Positions 45,083 through 54,800 of a stretch of 64,000 bases of DNA are shown here, in pieces; position 1 is the stretch's first letter; each line of letters begins with the position of its first letter. Made by a program: the position numbers and the translations under genes. The stretch covers positions 62,001-126,000 of the forward strand of contig NZ_JIBU02000009.1 in the NCBI RefSeq assembly GCF_000633595.2. The letters run 5' to 3'. The stretch comes from Clostridium drakei. GTDB taxonomy: Bacteria > Bacillota > Clostridia > Clostridiales > Clostridiaceae. A model generated the notes under the pieces. It saw only the letters and a list, made by a program, of their open reading frames with translations, had not been told where the DNA came from and ran no database searches.

Positions 45083-45172
45083 TAGTGCTTATCAAACAGT
45101 CGACAATGGGAGAAGGAGTTTCATATAAAGAAGATGGTTGTATTAGCAATGGTAGTAATGGGATAAAATAAT
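45064..45172 (+). repeat. Partial copy of structured intergenic repeat
   Basis: TGCTTATCTAGGCGTATAG and TAGTGCTTATC at 45064-45093, then GTATTAGCAATGGTAGTAAT and GGATAAAAT near 45139-45167, match the repeat at 54801-54935 (CTTATCCAGGCGCATAGCAG, GTATTAGCAATGGTAGCGAT, CGGATAAAATG) apart from the first hairpin, which is missing, and a divergent middle. The left end overlaps the 3' end of the DUF2156 gene and supplies its stop codon. Confidence 0.65.
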
Positions 45173-45249
45173 ATTCAAGATTATGTAAAAGTATCAGGTT
45201 TTTTTGAATTTTATATTTTCAGATAAGTAAAAGAAAACTAAATAATTTG

Positions 45250-45280
45250 GTGGGCTGCAATATTTGCAGCCCACTTTTGA
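45250..45280. terminator. Bidirectional terminator
   Basis: GTGGGCTGCAA and TTGCAGCCCAC form a perfect 11-base stem with a three-base loop, T-rich on the right. It lies between the convergent DUF2156 and flavoprotein genes. Confidence 0.85.
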
Positions 45281-45286
45281 TTAATT

Positions 45287-45910
45287 TTAACGTATAAAAT
45301 TAGTAAAAACTTTAGATTCTATTTTTGGTAACTGAACTCCGGCATTTTTACCAGCTTCGATAGATTTTAAAAGCCAAGCCATGTTTTTACCTAAAGTTCT
45401 CATTGTCTGCATTCCTTCTAAATCTTGTTTAACTTCTTCTGGAGTATTACCATGAACCATATTCCAATACTGAGAAGATACAATAGGCATATTGGATATA
45501 GTAAAGTATTTATTTAACTGTTCAAAAGCAGCAGTTGAACCACCACGACGACAGCTTACAATTGCTGCGCCAGGTTTGTATTGAAAACAGTTTCCAGCAT
45601 AAAAGAATCTATCTAAAAAAGATGTAATTGCACCAGAAGCACTAGCATAATGTACTGGTGAACCAAAAATAAATCCATCAGCTTGTTTAGCTTTTTCTAA
45701 AGCTAAATTTACAGTATCATCATTAAACACACATTTGCCATCAGTTTTTGAACAACCTCCACAAGCCATGCAGCCTCGGATTGGTTTGTTTCCAACATGG
45801 AAGATTTCAGCCTCGATGTTTTCTTTTTCTAATTCTTTAGCAATTTCAGTTAAAGCTGTATAAGTACATCCATTACTTTTAGGACTACCGTTAATAAGTA
45901 ATACTTTCAT
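45287..45910 (-). CDS. Iron-sulfur flavoprotein-like NAD(P)H oxidoreductase
   Basis: 207 residues of flavodoxin-like fold. FMN-binding loop NGSPKSNGCTYTAL near residue 7 and GSPVHYASASGAITSFLDR. The segment IRGCMACGGCSKTDGKCVF has Cys-x2-Cys-x2-Cys-x5-Cys, the compact cluster motif of archaeal and clostridial iron-sulfur flavoproteins, so an Fe-S cluster besides FMN is likely. It would shuttle electrons in the cytoplasm, perhaps to reduce oxygen or quinone-like compounds. ATG 45910 follows GGGTGTAAAA with a modest ribosome site. It is a single gene. Confidence 0.87.
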   Translation of the reverse strand: MKVLLINGSPKSNGCTYTALTEIAKELEKENIEAEIFHVGNKPIRGCMACGGCSKTDGKCVFNDDTVNLALEKAKQADGFIFGSPVHYASASGAITSFLDRFFYAGNCFQYKPGAAIVSCRRGGSTAAFEQLNKYFTISNMPIVSSQYWNMVHGNTPEEVKQDLEGMQTMRTLGKNMAWLLKSIEAGKNAGVQLPKIESKVFTNFIR

Positions 45911-46104
45911 TTTTACACCCCATTTTGATTGTATATTATAGTATTACTATATAACAATACAATCAAAAAAGATAGAAGGCACTTAAAAGTAGTATACTAC
46001 CTAAAAGGAGACTTATAAGTTATAGGTATATTTAAATTTATCTCAGTGTTACTATTCATAATATATTAACCTTCTACAGATATGCGCTTGGTTAAACAGA
46101 AAAT

Positions 46105-47688
46105 TTAATACTTAATTTGTTGAAGATTTTTGCTAAAATTTTGACCTGTTTTAGTATTAGCAAGTCCCCCTAAACATGTACATCTCAGCTCTCTTGGAAG
46201 CATTTTTCCAACGCTGTACATTGAATTAATTACTTCATCTAATGGAATGACTTCTTTAACTCCTGCAAGAGCCATATTTGCACATGAAACTGCATTAGAG
46301 GCTGCCATTATATTTCTAGTCATGCAAGGTATTTCTGCAAGTCCTGCTACTGGATCACACACTAAACCTAATACATTTTGTAGTGCTATAGAAGCTGCAG
46401 TAATTGATTGTTGAATTGTTCCTCCAGCAAGGTAGACTATACCAGCAGCAGCCATGCAGGAAGCAGAACCACATTCAGCCTGACATCCACAGGTTTCAGC
46501 AGCAAAAGTAGCATGAGATGCAATAAGTGCTCCTATAAGTCCTGAACAAAATAATGCTTTGATACAGCTTTCATCATCTAAGTCTATTTCTTCACATATA
46601 GAAATTAGTGTGCCAGGTATTATACCGCAAGATCCTGCAGTTGGAGCAGCAGTAATAACTCCCATAGAACTACTTGTTTCCATACAGGACATGGAGTAAT
46701 ATATTATTTTATTTAAAACACCAATGTTTATCAAACGTCCTTCGGCTTCAGCTTTTTTAACCAAGTGAGCTTGATGTTGTAAAATATATGGCATTTTAGC
46801 ATTTCCATAAAGCCCTTTTTTAATTGACTCTTTCATTATTTTAAGTATGTATGTCATCTTATATATAGCTTCTTCTTTAGTGATATTTCCTCTGGTACAT
46901 TCATAAAACACAGCAGCTTCAAATAAATCCTTATTCTCATTTTCTGCATATTTTAATATTTCTTTAGTGTTATTAAAGGGTACTGAACAGTTTTTTCTGG
47001 ATAGTATGGGTAAAATTGGTGAAATCAATTTTGCATAATCTACAGGAGTAATTTTTTTAATTTTATCAAGAATTTCTTTAGACAGTTCTTTAGATAATTT
47101 AATATTGATCAATATTCCTTGGGGATTTTCAAAAGTATTCACATACTCTGGTTCAATATAATTTTCTTTTAATATTTTCAAAATTGTTTTATAATAATCC
47201 TCTTTGTAAGAATTGAATATTAAAATAAGCTCATAAAAATCTCCGCAAATTGAAATATTATAGCCATTAAATTCAATTAATTCTACCATTCCACCACCTG
47301 TTGAAACACCTGTGATATAGAATTTATTATTATTGATATCTGTTAACACAAGCTTTACTGTATTAGGATGTAGTGTATCAAAATTAGTTATGTTGAATGA
47401 GATTTTTATCCTGCGTTTTTTCGCTTCATTTAAAGAATTAATTATTCTTGCATCTTCAGGCTCCCAACCTAAAAGACCTCCAACGAGGCCCTTATCACTT
47501 CTTTGACCTTTATAAGTCATAGCAAAGGAACCTTTAGTTTCGAAATATATGTCTGCTCTGGATAAATCGTTTACAAGAAACTGCTTAGAAAGCTTACCTA
47601 TTCTAGTGGGGCCGGCTGTGTGAGAACTGGAAGGACCTGTCATGACTGGTCCAATGACGTCGTTAAAAATACTGACAAATTTATTCAT
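46105..47688 (-). CDS. sdaA: L-serine dehydratase, fused beta-alpha form
   Basis: 527 residues combining the SdaAB part (about 1-220; TGPSSSHTAGPTRIG near the start) and SdaAA part (about 240-520). The alpha part shows AAPTAGSCGIIPG, ETCGCQAECGSASCMAAAG and RCTCLGGLANTKTG, which supply the Cys ligands and active site of the [4Fe-4S] enzyme. It deaminates L-serine to pyruvate and ammonia. The two parts are separate genes in many clostridia, but the fused order is also known. ATG 47688 follows AGATG with weak ribosome site. A TetR regulator lies upstream on the same strand (72 bases). Confidence 0.94.
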   Translation of the reverse strand: MNKFVSIFNDVIGPVMTGPSSSHTAGPTRIGKLSKQFLVNDLSRADIYFETKGSFAMTYKGQRSDKGLVGGLLGWEPEDARIINSLNEAKKRRIKISFNITNFDTLHPNTVKLVLTDINNNKFYITGVSTGGGMVELIEFNGYNISICGDFYELILIFNSYKEDYYKTILKILKENYIEPEYVNTFENPQGILINIKLSKELSKEILDKIKKITPVDYAKLISPILPILSRKNCSVPFNNTKEILKYAENENKDLFEAAVFYECTRGNITKEEAIYKMTYILKIMKESIKKGLYGNAKMPYILQHQAHLVKKAEAEGRLINIGVLNKIIYYSMSCMETSSSMGVITAAPTAGSCGIIPGTLISICEEIDLDDESCIKALFCSGLIGALIASHATFAAETCGCQAECGSASCMAAAGIVYLAGGTIQQSITAASIALQNVLGLVCDPVAGLAEIPCMTRNIMAASNAVSCANMALAGVKEVIPLDEVINSMYSVGKMLPRELRCTCLGGLANTKTGQNFSKNLQQIKY

Positions 47689-47760
47689 TGTAGTTCATCT
47701 CCAATCAATCTTGAAAATATAATATTTTACTGTAGCTAAAATAGATCCTATATATAAAGT

Positions 47761-48303
47761 TTAAAGCATTTTAACAAGAATGTCAGCCATATCTTTAGGG
47801 GAATTTTTCATATCATCCTTAAGCCATTGTTGTACAACCCCAATACAGCCTGATATAGCAAAAGGCATACAATACTTAGCTTCTACTGCTGATGATGTAT
47901 CATCTAGAGGAATTTTACAGTGTTTTATAGCATCTTTAAGTTTTTCTATAAAAGTATATTCGCCACTTTGGCAAAGAAATATTTCAAACATTTCACTATT
48001 ATTTTGTACAAACTCAAATAGATAGATAAAAAAATGGAATAAATCATCATAGGTAGAAGCTTCTTTTGAAAATTTGTCATAAGTTTCGCTGAAATCGTTG
48101 ATGAGTTCACTTTCTATTTTATCTACCATATCAAATATGTCCTTGTAATAAAGATAAAAAGTTGATCTATTAACATCAGCTAAATCAGTAAGCTCTTTTA
48201 CTGTAATATTATTAATTTTCTTTTTAGACATGAGTTTTGTTAAGGCTTGAAGTAAGGTTCGTTTTGTTTTTCTTATACGTCTATCGAGCTTCTTTTCTTC
48301 CAT
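47761..48303 (-). CDS. TetR-family regulator
   Basis: 180 residues. N-terminal HTH (TKRTLLQALTKLMSKKKINN, ITVKELTDLADVNRSTFYLY) and a helical C-terminal domain of the DhaS-like TetR_C type. ATG 48303 follows GGAGG. The gene is directly upstream of the L-serine dehydratase gene on the same strand, so it may regulate that gene or itself; the inducer is unknown. The 746 bases to its right are the promoter region of the first lyase gene on the opposite strand. Confidence 0.88.
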   Translation of the reverse strand: MEEKKLDRRIRKTKRTLLQALTKLMSKKKINNITVKELTDLADVNRSTFYLYYKDIFDMVDKIESELINDFSETYDKFSKEASTYDDLFHFFIYLFEFVQNNSEMFEIFLCQSGEYTFIEKLKDAIKHCKIPLDDTSSAVEAKYCMPFAISGCIGVVQQWLKDDMKNSPKDMADILVKML

Positions 48304-49049
48304 AATTAAACCTCCAGAAAGAATATTTTTATCTTAAATGGATTGATGATTAAAATTATACTACATACATTCTATAATAAACACATGTCGATAAAAATAC
48401 AAGTGTTTTATATCAATTAAACCCTGTAAAAGGCAATTATGATTTGAAAATAATTTTCTATTGAGTATAAAAGTTGTGTATCATTACATATTGCAACACC
48501 ATCTGCTATTTTACAACACACAATATTAAATATCTATAGAAAATTTTAGGATAACGTTTCCTGTTAAAAAGTTACATAAAACTGATGTTTTTAGTAGAAG
48601 TAAATTTAAATATTATAATGGTTAATCAAAGGATTAGAATATTATAAAGGTTCTGATTTTTTGCGTAATCATATGAATTGGTATATTGATTGCACAGCTG
48701 AAAACACCTATGGTGCCTAGAAATTTAAGAAATTTATAATTTATTTAATTAGGGGGAGAAATGCATGTAGACTTATAAGAATTTAAGGTATTACATAATA
48801 TCCTTACTTTAATGAATATAATTCTTAAAAAAATTTAAAAACTTGTTGACATTATAGAAATCGTTTTATATAATAAAGACATAGAAAACGTTCCCTATCA
48901 AAATATGACATAATTTTGATAAAATTGTTTTGCATTAAAAATATTGGAATAAAGGTAATGCAATAAATTGTTTTTGTGAAAAATGTAATGTCAAAAGTTT
49001 TGAAAAGGGTTTGTTTGAAAAAATTATTTACAAATGGAGGAATTTAATA
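48304..49049 (+). promoter_or_regulatory. Control region of lyase gene copy 1
   Basis: 746 bases between tetR (-) and the lyase (+). Promoter TTGACA (48846-48851), 17 bases, TATAAT (48869-48874). Operators: AGAAATCGTTTTAT (48856-48869) inside the spacer and AGAAAACGTTCCCT (48883-48896) just downstream, centres 27 bp apart; a third, GATAACGTTTCC at 48550-48561, is 334 bp upstream of the second. A leader of about 160 bases follows. Confidence 0.75.
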
Positions 49050-49994
49050 ATGAAAAGAGAATGGGGCGGAATATATCCAGCAATAATGGTACCACTAAAT
49101 GATGATTATTCAATCAATGAGAAGGAGTTCAACAATTATATAGATTGGTTACTTCAATATGCTGACAAAGGAATAGCAGGATTAGTTACAAATGGACATA
49201 CTGGAGAAATAACAGGATTTTCAAATGAAGAAAGAGCACATGTTACAAAATTAGCAGCTGACAGAGTTAAAGGCAAAGTTAAAATTATTTCAGGAGTTTG
49301 TGCAGAAGGAACTTTTGATGCTATAAACCAAGCTAAAGCAGCAGAAGCAGCAGGAGCTGATGGAATTTTACTTATGCCACCACACTTATGGTTAAGATTT
49401 GGTATTAAACCAGAAGGAGCTCTTAAATTTGTAAAAGATGTTGCAGAAGCTATAAATATAAAAATATTTATACATCTTTACCCTTCAAATACAAAATCAT
49501 TTTATCCAATAGATTTATTATTAGAAATGTGCAAGATTCCAAATGTTGTAGCTGTTAAGATGGGAACTAGAGATATGCCTCTATATGAAAGAGACGTTCG
49601 TATATTAAGAGAAAAGACACCTGAAACAACATTACTTACTTGTCATGATGAAAATGTTTTATCAACAATGATTCAAGGACTTGATGGAGCATTAATAGGT
49701 TTCTCAGGATGCGTACCAGAATTAATAACTGCTTTATTTAAAGCTGTTCAAAATGAAGATTTAAAAGAAGCTAAAAAGGTTAATGAAAAATTATTTGCAG
49801 CAGCTCAAGGTATCTATGGAATAGGAGAACCTACAGGAGAAGCTCATGCAAGAATGAAAGAATTCTTAGTACAACGTAAAGTATTCACATCACCATTAAT
49901 GAGACCACCTCTAATGCCTTTAAACCAACATGAAATAGATGTAGTTACTAAAGCATTAGCTGATTCAGGTGTTGAAAAAGTTAATTTAGTTTAA
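49050..49994 (+). CDS. DapA-family lyase/aldolase, copy 1
   Basis: 314 residues. DapA/NAL fold: GIAGLVTNGHTGEITGFSNE (substrate loop with Thr), the catalytic Tyr in FIHLYPSN near residue 142, and Schiff-base Lys in VVAVKMGT near residue 169. Known relatives are dihydrodipicolinate synthase, 2-keto-3-deoxygluconate aldolase and 5-keto-4-deoxyglucarate dehydratase. There are no lysine-pathway neighbours, and the adjacent MFS, FAH, malic enzyme and LacI genes indicate catabolism of an organic or sugar acid, not lysine synthesis. ATG 49050 follows TGGAGG; upstream frame to 49011 lacks support. It differs from copy 2 by two residues. Confidence 0.88.
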   Translation: MKREWGGIYPAIMVPLNDDYSINEKEFNNYIDWLLQYADKGIAGLVTNGHTGEITGFSNEERAHVTKLAADRVKGKVKIISGVCAEGTFDAINQAKAAEAAGADGILLMPPHLWLRFGIKPEGALKFVKDVAEAINIKIFIHLYPSNTKSFYPIDLLLEMCKIPNVVAVKMGTRDMPLYERDVRILREKTPETTLLTCHDENVLSTMIQGLDGALIGFSGCVPELITALFKAVQNEDLKEAKKVNEKLFAAAQGIYGIGEPTGEAHARMKEFLVQRKVFTSPLMRPPLMPLNQHEIDVVTKALADSGVEKVNLV

Positions 49995-50005
49995 TTTGAC
50001 AATAT

Positions 50006-50033
50006 ATGCGTTTCTTAGTATTAAGAAACGCAT
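50006..50033 (+). promoter_or_regulatory. Intercistronic hairpin conserved in all three MFS leaders (copy 1)
   Basis: ATGCGTTTCTTAG and complementary TAAGAAACGCAT form a perfect stem with a short loop and no T tail. The same hairpin occurs at 56612-56643 and, in reverse, at 62697-62727. Lack of a T run argues against a terminator; a role in RNA processing or stability is more likely. Confidence 0.65.
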
Positions 50034-50109
50034 ATTAAATTAATATAATAGGTAAACGATGTCACTATATTGTGCTTTTAGCATGATAAAAAAGAAAGGA
50101 CAGATTAGT

Positions 50110-51483
50110 ATGAGTCAAAGTTCAAGTGCGTTAGCTTCAGATTACAATTCTTCAATAGATCGTTATTCAGAGCTTCTTGCACGTATGGAAAGTGTACCTT
50201 TTTCACGATGGCACATCAAATCCCGTGTTATTGTAGGTACTGCTTCTTTTTTTGATGGATATGGTGCTTTATCACTTGCATATGCACTGCCAGTATTAAT
50301 TAGTTTATGGCATTTAAATACTGCTCAATCGGGTATGCTAATTGCAGCAGGATATTTAGGCCAAGCAGTAGGTGCAATAATTTTTGGCGTTATAGCAGAA
50401 CGTTTTGGTCGTGTATTTGGTATAAAAACTTCTATGTTTATGATGTCTGTAATGGGAATTGCATGTATGTTTGCTGGCAATTATACTGCATTATTTATAT
50501 TACGATTCCTTCAGGGAATTGGACTTGGCGGTGAAGTCCCTGTTGCTGCCACATATATAAATGAATTATCAGCAGCTCACGGGCGTGGAAAATTTTTTAT
50601 GATATTTGAAGTAATATTTCCTGTTAGTTTGATGCTAACTGCACAACTTGGAGCTGTGATTGTACCAAGTCTTGGTTGGAAATGGTTATTTTTATTGGGT
50701 GGTGCAATAGGATTAATTCTTTTACCACTTTTCTTTATGCTTAGAGAATCGCCACGTTGGTTAATTTCTAAAGGAAAATTTGATGAAGCTGAACGTATCA
50801 TTGAAGAACTGGAAGCAAGTACAGATAAGCGTTTACCTGTAAATATGGGTGCAAAAAAGCCAACTGTAAAAGCTAACTGGAAAGAATTATTTTCTCCATT
50901 TTACCGCTTTAGAACATTGATTGTATGGGTATTATGGTTTTCGGCATATTTCATATCTAATGGATTAAATAACTGGCTTCCTAGTTTGTATAAAACTGTT
51001 TATAAACTTCCGCTTAAAGAATCTTTATATGCAGCATCAGTTACAAATATTCTTCAAGTAGTTATGGTATTAGCCTGTGCACTTCTTATTGATAAAGTTG
51101 GACGTAAGAGATGGGCAACTTTTGCTTTCATCGCAGCTGCTTGTTTACTTCTAGCACTTTTCCTTACTGGAGCAAAATCTGCAAGAAGTGTTATGTATTT
51201 AGGATCATCAGCTTATGGTGTTATAGGATCAATTACAGTTTTGCTATATCTTTATACTCCAGAAATATATCCTACAAGGATGAGAGCCATGGGGACAGCA
51301 TTTGCTACAACGTGGTTACGTCTTGCTTCTGCAATAGGGCCTATGATAATTGGAATTGTATTAGATGCTAAAGGAATTTCATATGTATTTGTTGGTTTTG
51401 CAGTTATTTGTATTATAGGATCATTAGTAGCTACAAGAATGATTGAAACAAGTGGAAAAGCATTAGAGGACATTGCACCTTAA
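50110..51483 (+). CDS. MFS carrier (organic-acid type), copy 1
   Basis: 457 residues with 12 helices. Motif A as FGVIAERFGRVFGIK in the first cytoplasmic loop, GIGLGGEVPVAATYINELSA (substrate-binding/charged helix 4 region), and RESPRWLISKGKFDEAE at the central loop, a pattern of the sugar-porter-like and metabolite:H+ symporter groups. It probably imports the carboxylic acid used by this locus with protons. ATG 50110 follows GAAAGGA; the frame opens at 50059. It lies about 115 bases after the lyase with a hairpin between. Roughly 80% identical to copy 2 by eye. Confidence 0.88.
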   Translation: MSQSSSALASDYNSSIDRYSELLARMESVPFSRWHIKSRVIVGTASFFDGYGALSLAYALPVLISLWHLNTAQSGMLIAAGYLGQAVGAIIFGVIAERFGRVFGIKTSMFMMSVMGIACMFAGNYTALFILRFLQGIGLGGEVPVAATYINELSAAHGRGKFFMIFEVIFPVSLMLTAQLGAVIVPSLGWKWLFLLGGAIGLILLPLFFMLRESPRWLISKGKFDEAERIIEELEASTDKRLPVNMGAKKPTVKANWKELFSPFYRFRTLIVWVLWFSAYFISNGLNNWLPSLYKTVYKLPLKESLYAASVTNILQVVMVLACALLIDKVGRKRWATFAFIAAACLLLALFLTGAKSARSVMYLGSSAYGVIGSITVLLYLYTPEIYPTRMRAMGTAFATTWLRLASAIGPMIIGIVLDAKGISYVFVGFAVICIIGSLVATRMIETSGKALEDIAP

Positions 51484-51514
51484 ATAAAAATTAATTTGTT
51501 ATTTTATGCAAGTA

Positions 51515-51582
51515 AGATGAGTGCACATATCATCATACACATGGACCCGATATGTGTATGATAATGTGTGTATTTTTAGATT
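51515..51582 (+). terminator. Terminator after MFS copy 1
   Basis: CATATCATCATACACAT and ATGTGTATGATAATGTGTG pair imperfectly, followed by TATTTTTAG. A related hairpin lies after copy 2 (58112-58172). Confidence 0.65.
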
Positions 51583-51687
51583 ATTAATATATATATATTT
51601 GTAAGTACAAATTTTTAAATTCATCAAATATTTCTGCAAATAAAACGTATAGTATGCTGAAATGGATGAAAAGGGAGGACAATAACT

Positions 51688-52869
51688 ATGAATGTAAGGG
51701 AAAAATCTTTAAAATTACATAAAGAAAAAAGAGGAAAAATAGAAATTGTGGGTACTATGCCTGTGGCCAATAGCACAGATTTAGCAGTGGCATACACTCC
51801 TGGAGTAGCTGAGCCTTGTTTGGAAATAGCTAAAAATAAAAATAATGCATATCAGTATACAATGAAAGGAAAAACTGTTGCTGTAATTACAAATGGAACA
51901 GCAGTTCTTGGTTTGGGCAATATTGGGCCGGAAGCAGGACTTCCAGTAGTAGAAGGTAAAGCATTATTGCTAAAAAGGTTTGGAGATGTTGACGCTATTC
52001 CTATAAGTTTAGATTCTATGGATCCGGATGATATAGTAAACACTATAAAAAACATTTCTCCAGGTTTTGGCGGAATACATTTAGAAGATATTAAAGCACC
52101 AGAATGTTTTTATATTGAAAACAAATTGAAAGAATTGCTGGATATACCAGTGTATCATGATGATCAGCATGGAACTGCAATTGCAGTGCTGGCAGGTTTA
52201 TATAATGCTTTAAAATTAGTTAACAAAGATATAGAAGAAGTAAAGGTTGTTATAAATGGTGCAGGGGCATCTGGTATTGCTACAGCTAAACTTTTGATGT
52301 CAACTGGAGTTAAAAATATAGTTTTATGTGATATAAATGGAGCACTTGTTGAAGGTGATAGTGCTTTAAATGATGCACAAAGTGAGATGTCACAAATAAC
52401 CAATAGAAATTTTGAAAAAGGAACCTTAGCAGATGTAATTAAGGCGAAGGATGTATTTATAGGTGTTTCAGATGGTAACGTATTAACTAAAGAAATGGTT
52501 GAAACAATGAATAAAGATAGTATAGTTTTTGCATTGGCTAATCCTACTCCAGAGATAATACCAGAGCTGGCAAAGGCTGGTGGAGCTAGAGTTATAGCTA
52601 CAGGAAGATCAGATTTCCCAAATCAAATTAATAATGTATTAGTTTTTCCAGGTTTGTTTAATGGTGTATTAAAGGTTAGAGCAAAAGAGATATGTGATGA
52701 AATGAAGATTGCAGCTGCAAAAGGAATTGCAGACTTAATAAAAGATAGTGAATTAACTGAAGATAATATAGTTCCTAGTGTGTTTGATAAAGGTGTTTGT
52801 GAAGCTGTTTCAAAGGCAGTAGTAGATATAGCTTGTAAACTTGGTTTGGTTAGAGAATATTTAATATAG
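51688..52869 (+). CDS. NAD(P)-dependent malic enzyme
   Basis: 393 residues, short bacterial form without the C-terminal PTA domain. VAYTPGVAEPC, the metal/NAD region PVYHDDQHGTAIAVLAG, the Rossmann motif INGAGASGIATAKLL and TGRSDFPNQINN all match. It converts malate to pyruvate and CO2 with reduction of NAD(P). ATG 51688 follows AAGGGAGG. It sits between MFS copy 1 and DUF554 gene on the same strand, suggesting that the substrate yields a C4 acid or that pyruvate/malate is exchanged; that link is inference. Confidence 0.95.
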   Translation: MNVREKSLKLHKEKRGKIEIVGTMPVANSTDLAVAYTPGVAEPCLEIAKNKNNAYQYTMKGKTVAVITNGTAVLGLGNIGPEAGLPVVEGKALLLKRFGDVDAIPISLDSMDPDDIVNTIKNISPGFGGIHLEDIKAPECFYIENKLKELLDIPVYHDDQHGTAIAVLAGLYNALKLVNKDIEEVKVVINGAGASGIATAKLLMSTGVKNIVLCDINGALVEGDSALNDAQSEMSQITNRNFEKGTLADVIKAKDVFIGVSDGNVLTKEMVETMNKDSIVFALANPTPEIIPELAKAGGARVIATGRSDFPNQINNVLVFPGLFNGVLKVRAKEICDEMKIAAAKGIADLIKDSELTEDNIVPSVFDKGVCEAVSKAVVDIACKLGLVREYLI

Positions 52870-52922
52870 AATTTGAACATTTACGACCATAAGCTTCAAT
52901 AAACGAAAGGAAGATTATTAGT

Positions 52923-53642
52923 ATGCCTATTGGAGTTATAATTAATAGTTTAGCAGTATTTTTAGGAGGTCTAATTGGAGCGTTTTTAGGAGATAAAATT
53001 CCAGAAAGAGCACGTGCAAGTTTACCTTTAACATCTGGTGTGGCATCTATGGCTATGGGGGTAAGCTTAATATTAAAGATGAATGCAATGCCTGCAGTTG
53101 TCTTATCATTAATTCTTGGAAGTGCTATAGGTGAGTTTACTAAATTTGAAAATGGAATTGAATGGTGTGTTCATCGTGTACGTGGACCAATTGAAAAAAT
53201 ATTTTCTAATAAAGGGACTGTAGATAATCAAAAAGAATTTATGGAAAAGTTTGTTGGTATAGTAATTTTATTTTGCGCCAGCGGTACGGGAATATTTGGT
53301 GCATTGAAAGAGGGAATGACAGGAGATCATTCTATACTAATAACAAAGGCATTCCTTGACCTTTTTACAGCAGGAATTTTTGCAGCAGCCCTTGGTTATA
53401 TAGTTTTGACCATATGTGTTCCTCAATTTGTTGTACTAATATGCTTATTTTTTAGTGCATCAATTATATTGCCAATGACCACACCTGCAATGGTGGCAGA
53501 TTTTAGTGCCTGTGGTGGCATTATTATGTTGGCAACAGGCTTTCGCATAAGTGGTATAAAAGCTTTCCCAATTGCCAATATGTTACCTGCTCTTATACTC
53601 GTAATGCCAATATCCTATTTATGGACTGCGCTTGTAAAATAA
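52923..53642 (+). CDS. DUF554-family membrane protein
   Basis: 239 residues with about six or seven hydrophobic helices. PIGVIINSLAVFLGGLIGAF at the start and LTSGVASMAMGVSLILKMN are the DUF554 signature (YdfK-like). The function is unknown; transport of a small molecule has been suggested only by topology. ATG 52923 follows ACGAAAGGA. It is cotranscribed with malic enzyme (54 bases apart), so it could carry malate or a related acid. Ends in the shared terminator at 53641-53694. Confidence 0.88.
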   Translation: MPIGVIINSLAVFLGGLIGAFLGDKIPERARASLPLTSGVASMAMGVSLILKMNAMPAVVLSLILGSAIGEFTKFENGIEWCVHRVRGPIEKIFSNKGTVDNQKEFMEKFVGIVILFCASGTGIFGALKEGMTGDHSILITKAFLDLFTAGIFAAALGYIVLTICVPQFVVLICLFFSASIILPMTTPAMVADFSACGGIIMLATGFRISGIKAFPIANMLPALILVMPISYLWTALVK

Positions 53643-53694
53643 AATGTACCCTGCAAGATAGATTTAAATGTCTATTTAGTAGGGTACATTTTAA
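53641..53694. terminator. Bidirectional terminator between DUF554 gene and LacI gene 1
   Basis: AAAATGTACCCT pairs with AGGGTACATTTT around a loop of about 28 bases with further internal pairing (AGATAGA / TCTATTT). Confidence 0.8.
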
Positions 53695-53746
53695 TATTCT
53701 TCATATTTATTTTTTATGTTCAATAAAATATAAAAATACTTTGTGA

Positions 53747-54763
53747 TTAATTATCCAATACTCTCACTGAAGATCTTTCAAAAATTGATGTATTTAAAGT
53801 AATTTCAACTTTTTCTTTCCATTGAGTAATAACATCCACAGCCATTTGCCCCATTTCATAATGAGGAATGGTTAGTGTGGTAAGAGGAGGAGTTGTATAT
53901 CTTGCCTCTTTTATGTCACCTATACTAATTATAGAAATATCTTTTGGAATGCTAAGTCCATGTTCTCTAATAGCGCTCATAGCTCCAATGGCAATATTAT
54001 CATTTGCACAACAAATTGCAGTTAGGTCACTAACTTTAGAAATTAATGAACTAAAGGCTTCATATCCTCCCTTTTGTGAGAAATCACTACTAGTAATATA
54101 ATTCTTATTGTATTCGATACCAGCAGCATCAATTGACGCTTTAAATCCTTTTAGTCTTTCTATGGAAGTAAATACTTTTGATGGACCTCCCATAAAAGCT
54201 ATTTTTTTGTGCCCTCGTTGAATTAAGTAATCTGTAACTTTCTTACCAGCATCGAAATCATTTATCATTACATAGGGGATCTCAATTCCCTGAGGAGCTA
54301 AAGATACGATTTTCAAGCCATACTTTTCATGTCTTAAAAGTTGATTTTCAAGCTTTTTTTTGTAATCTACTTGATCAAGTCCTCCACCAGCAAGTATTAT
54401 GCCTTTTACCCTGTGCTGCCAAAGATGCTCGTGGTATCTCAATTCATCTTCAGGATTACGTCCTGTATTACAGACAAAAGACAAATAACCAAGTTCACTG
54501 GCTCTATTAGTTACGCCATTAGCCATTTCTCCAAAATAAGAATCAGAAATATCTCTTACAATTAAACCTATAATGTCACTGAATTTTTTCTTTAATCCTT
54601 GAGCAGCTTTATTAGGGGTATATTGTAATTCATCAATTACTTTTAATACTTTTTCTCGTGTCTTTGCAGCTACTGGATAATCAACATTATTTATTATACG
54701 TGAGACAGTAGTAACTGAAACACCTGCCTGTTTTGCAACATCAATAATAGAAATATTTTTCAT
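53747..54763 (-). CDS. LacI-family regulator 1
   Basis: 338 residues. HTH SIIDVAKQAGVSVTTVSRII with the hinge helix PNKAAQGLKKK, then a periplasmic-binding-like effector domain (about 60-335). The recognition helix residues are identical to those of the second LacI gene at 63443, so both should read the same operator. Operators of the AAAACGTTTT kind occur at the three lyase/MFS promoters, not at this gene's own start. ATG 54763 follows AGGAGAG. It probably represses the flanking lyase and MFS genes until a metabolite binds. Confidence 0.92.
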   Translation of the reverse strand: MKNISIIDVAKQAGVSVTTVSRIINNVDYPVAAKTREKVLKVIDELQYTPNKAAQGLKKKFSDIIGLIVRDISDSYFGEMANGVTNRASELGYLSFVCNTGRNPEDELRYHEHLWQHRVKGIILAGGGLDQVDYKKKLENQLLRHEKYGLKIVSLAPQGIEIPYVMINDFDAGKKVTDYLIQRGHKKIAFMGGPSKVFTSIERLKGFKASIDAAGIEYNKNYITSSDFSQKGGYEAFSSLISKVSDLTAICCANDNIAIGAMSAIREHGLSIPKDISIISIGDIKEARYTTPPLTTLTIPHYEMGQMAVDVITQWKEKVEITLNTSIFERSSVRVLDN

Positions 54764-54800
54764 ATATATACTCTCCTAAAAAACAAAATTAAGATCAAGT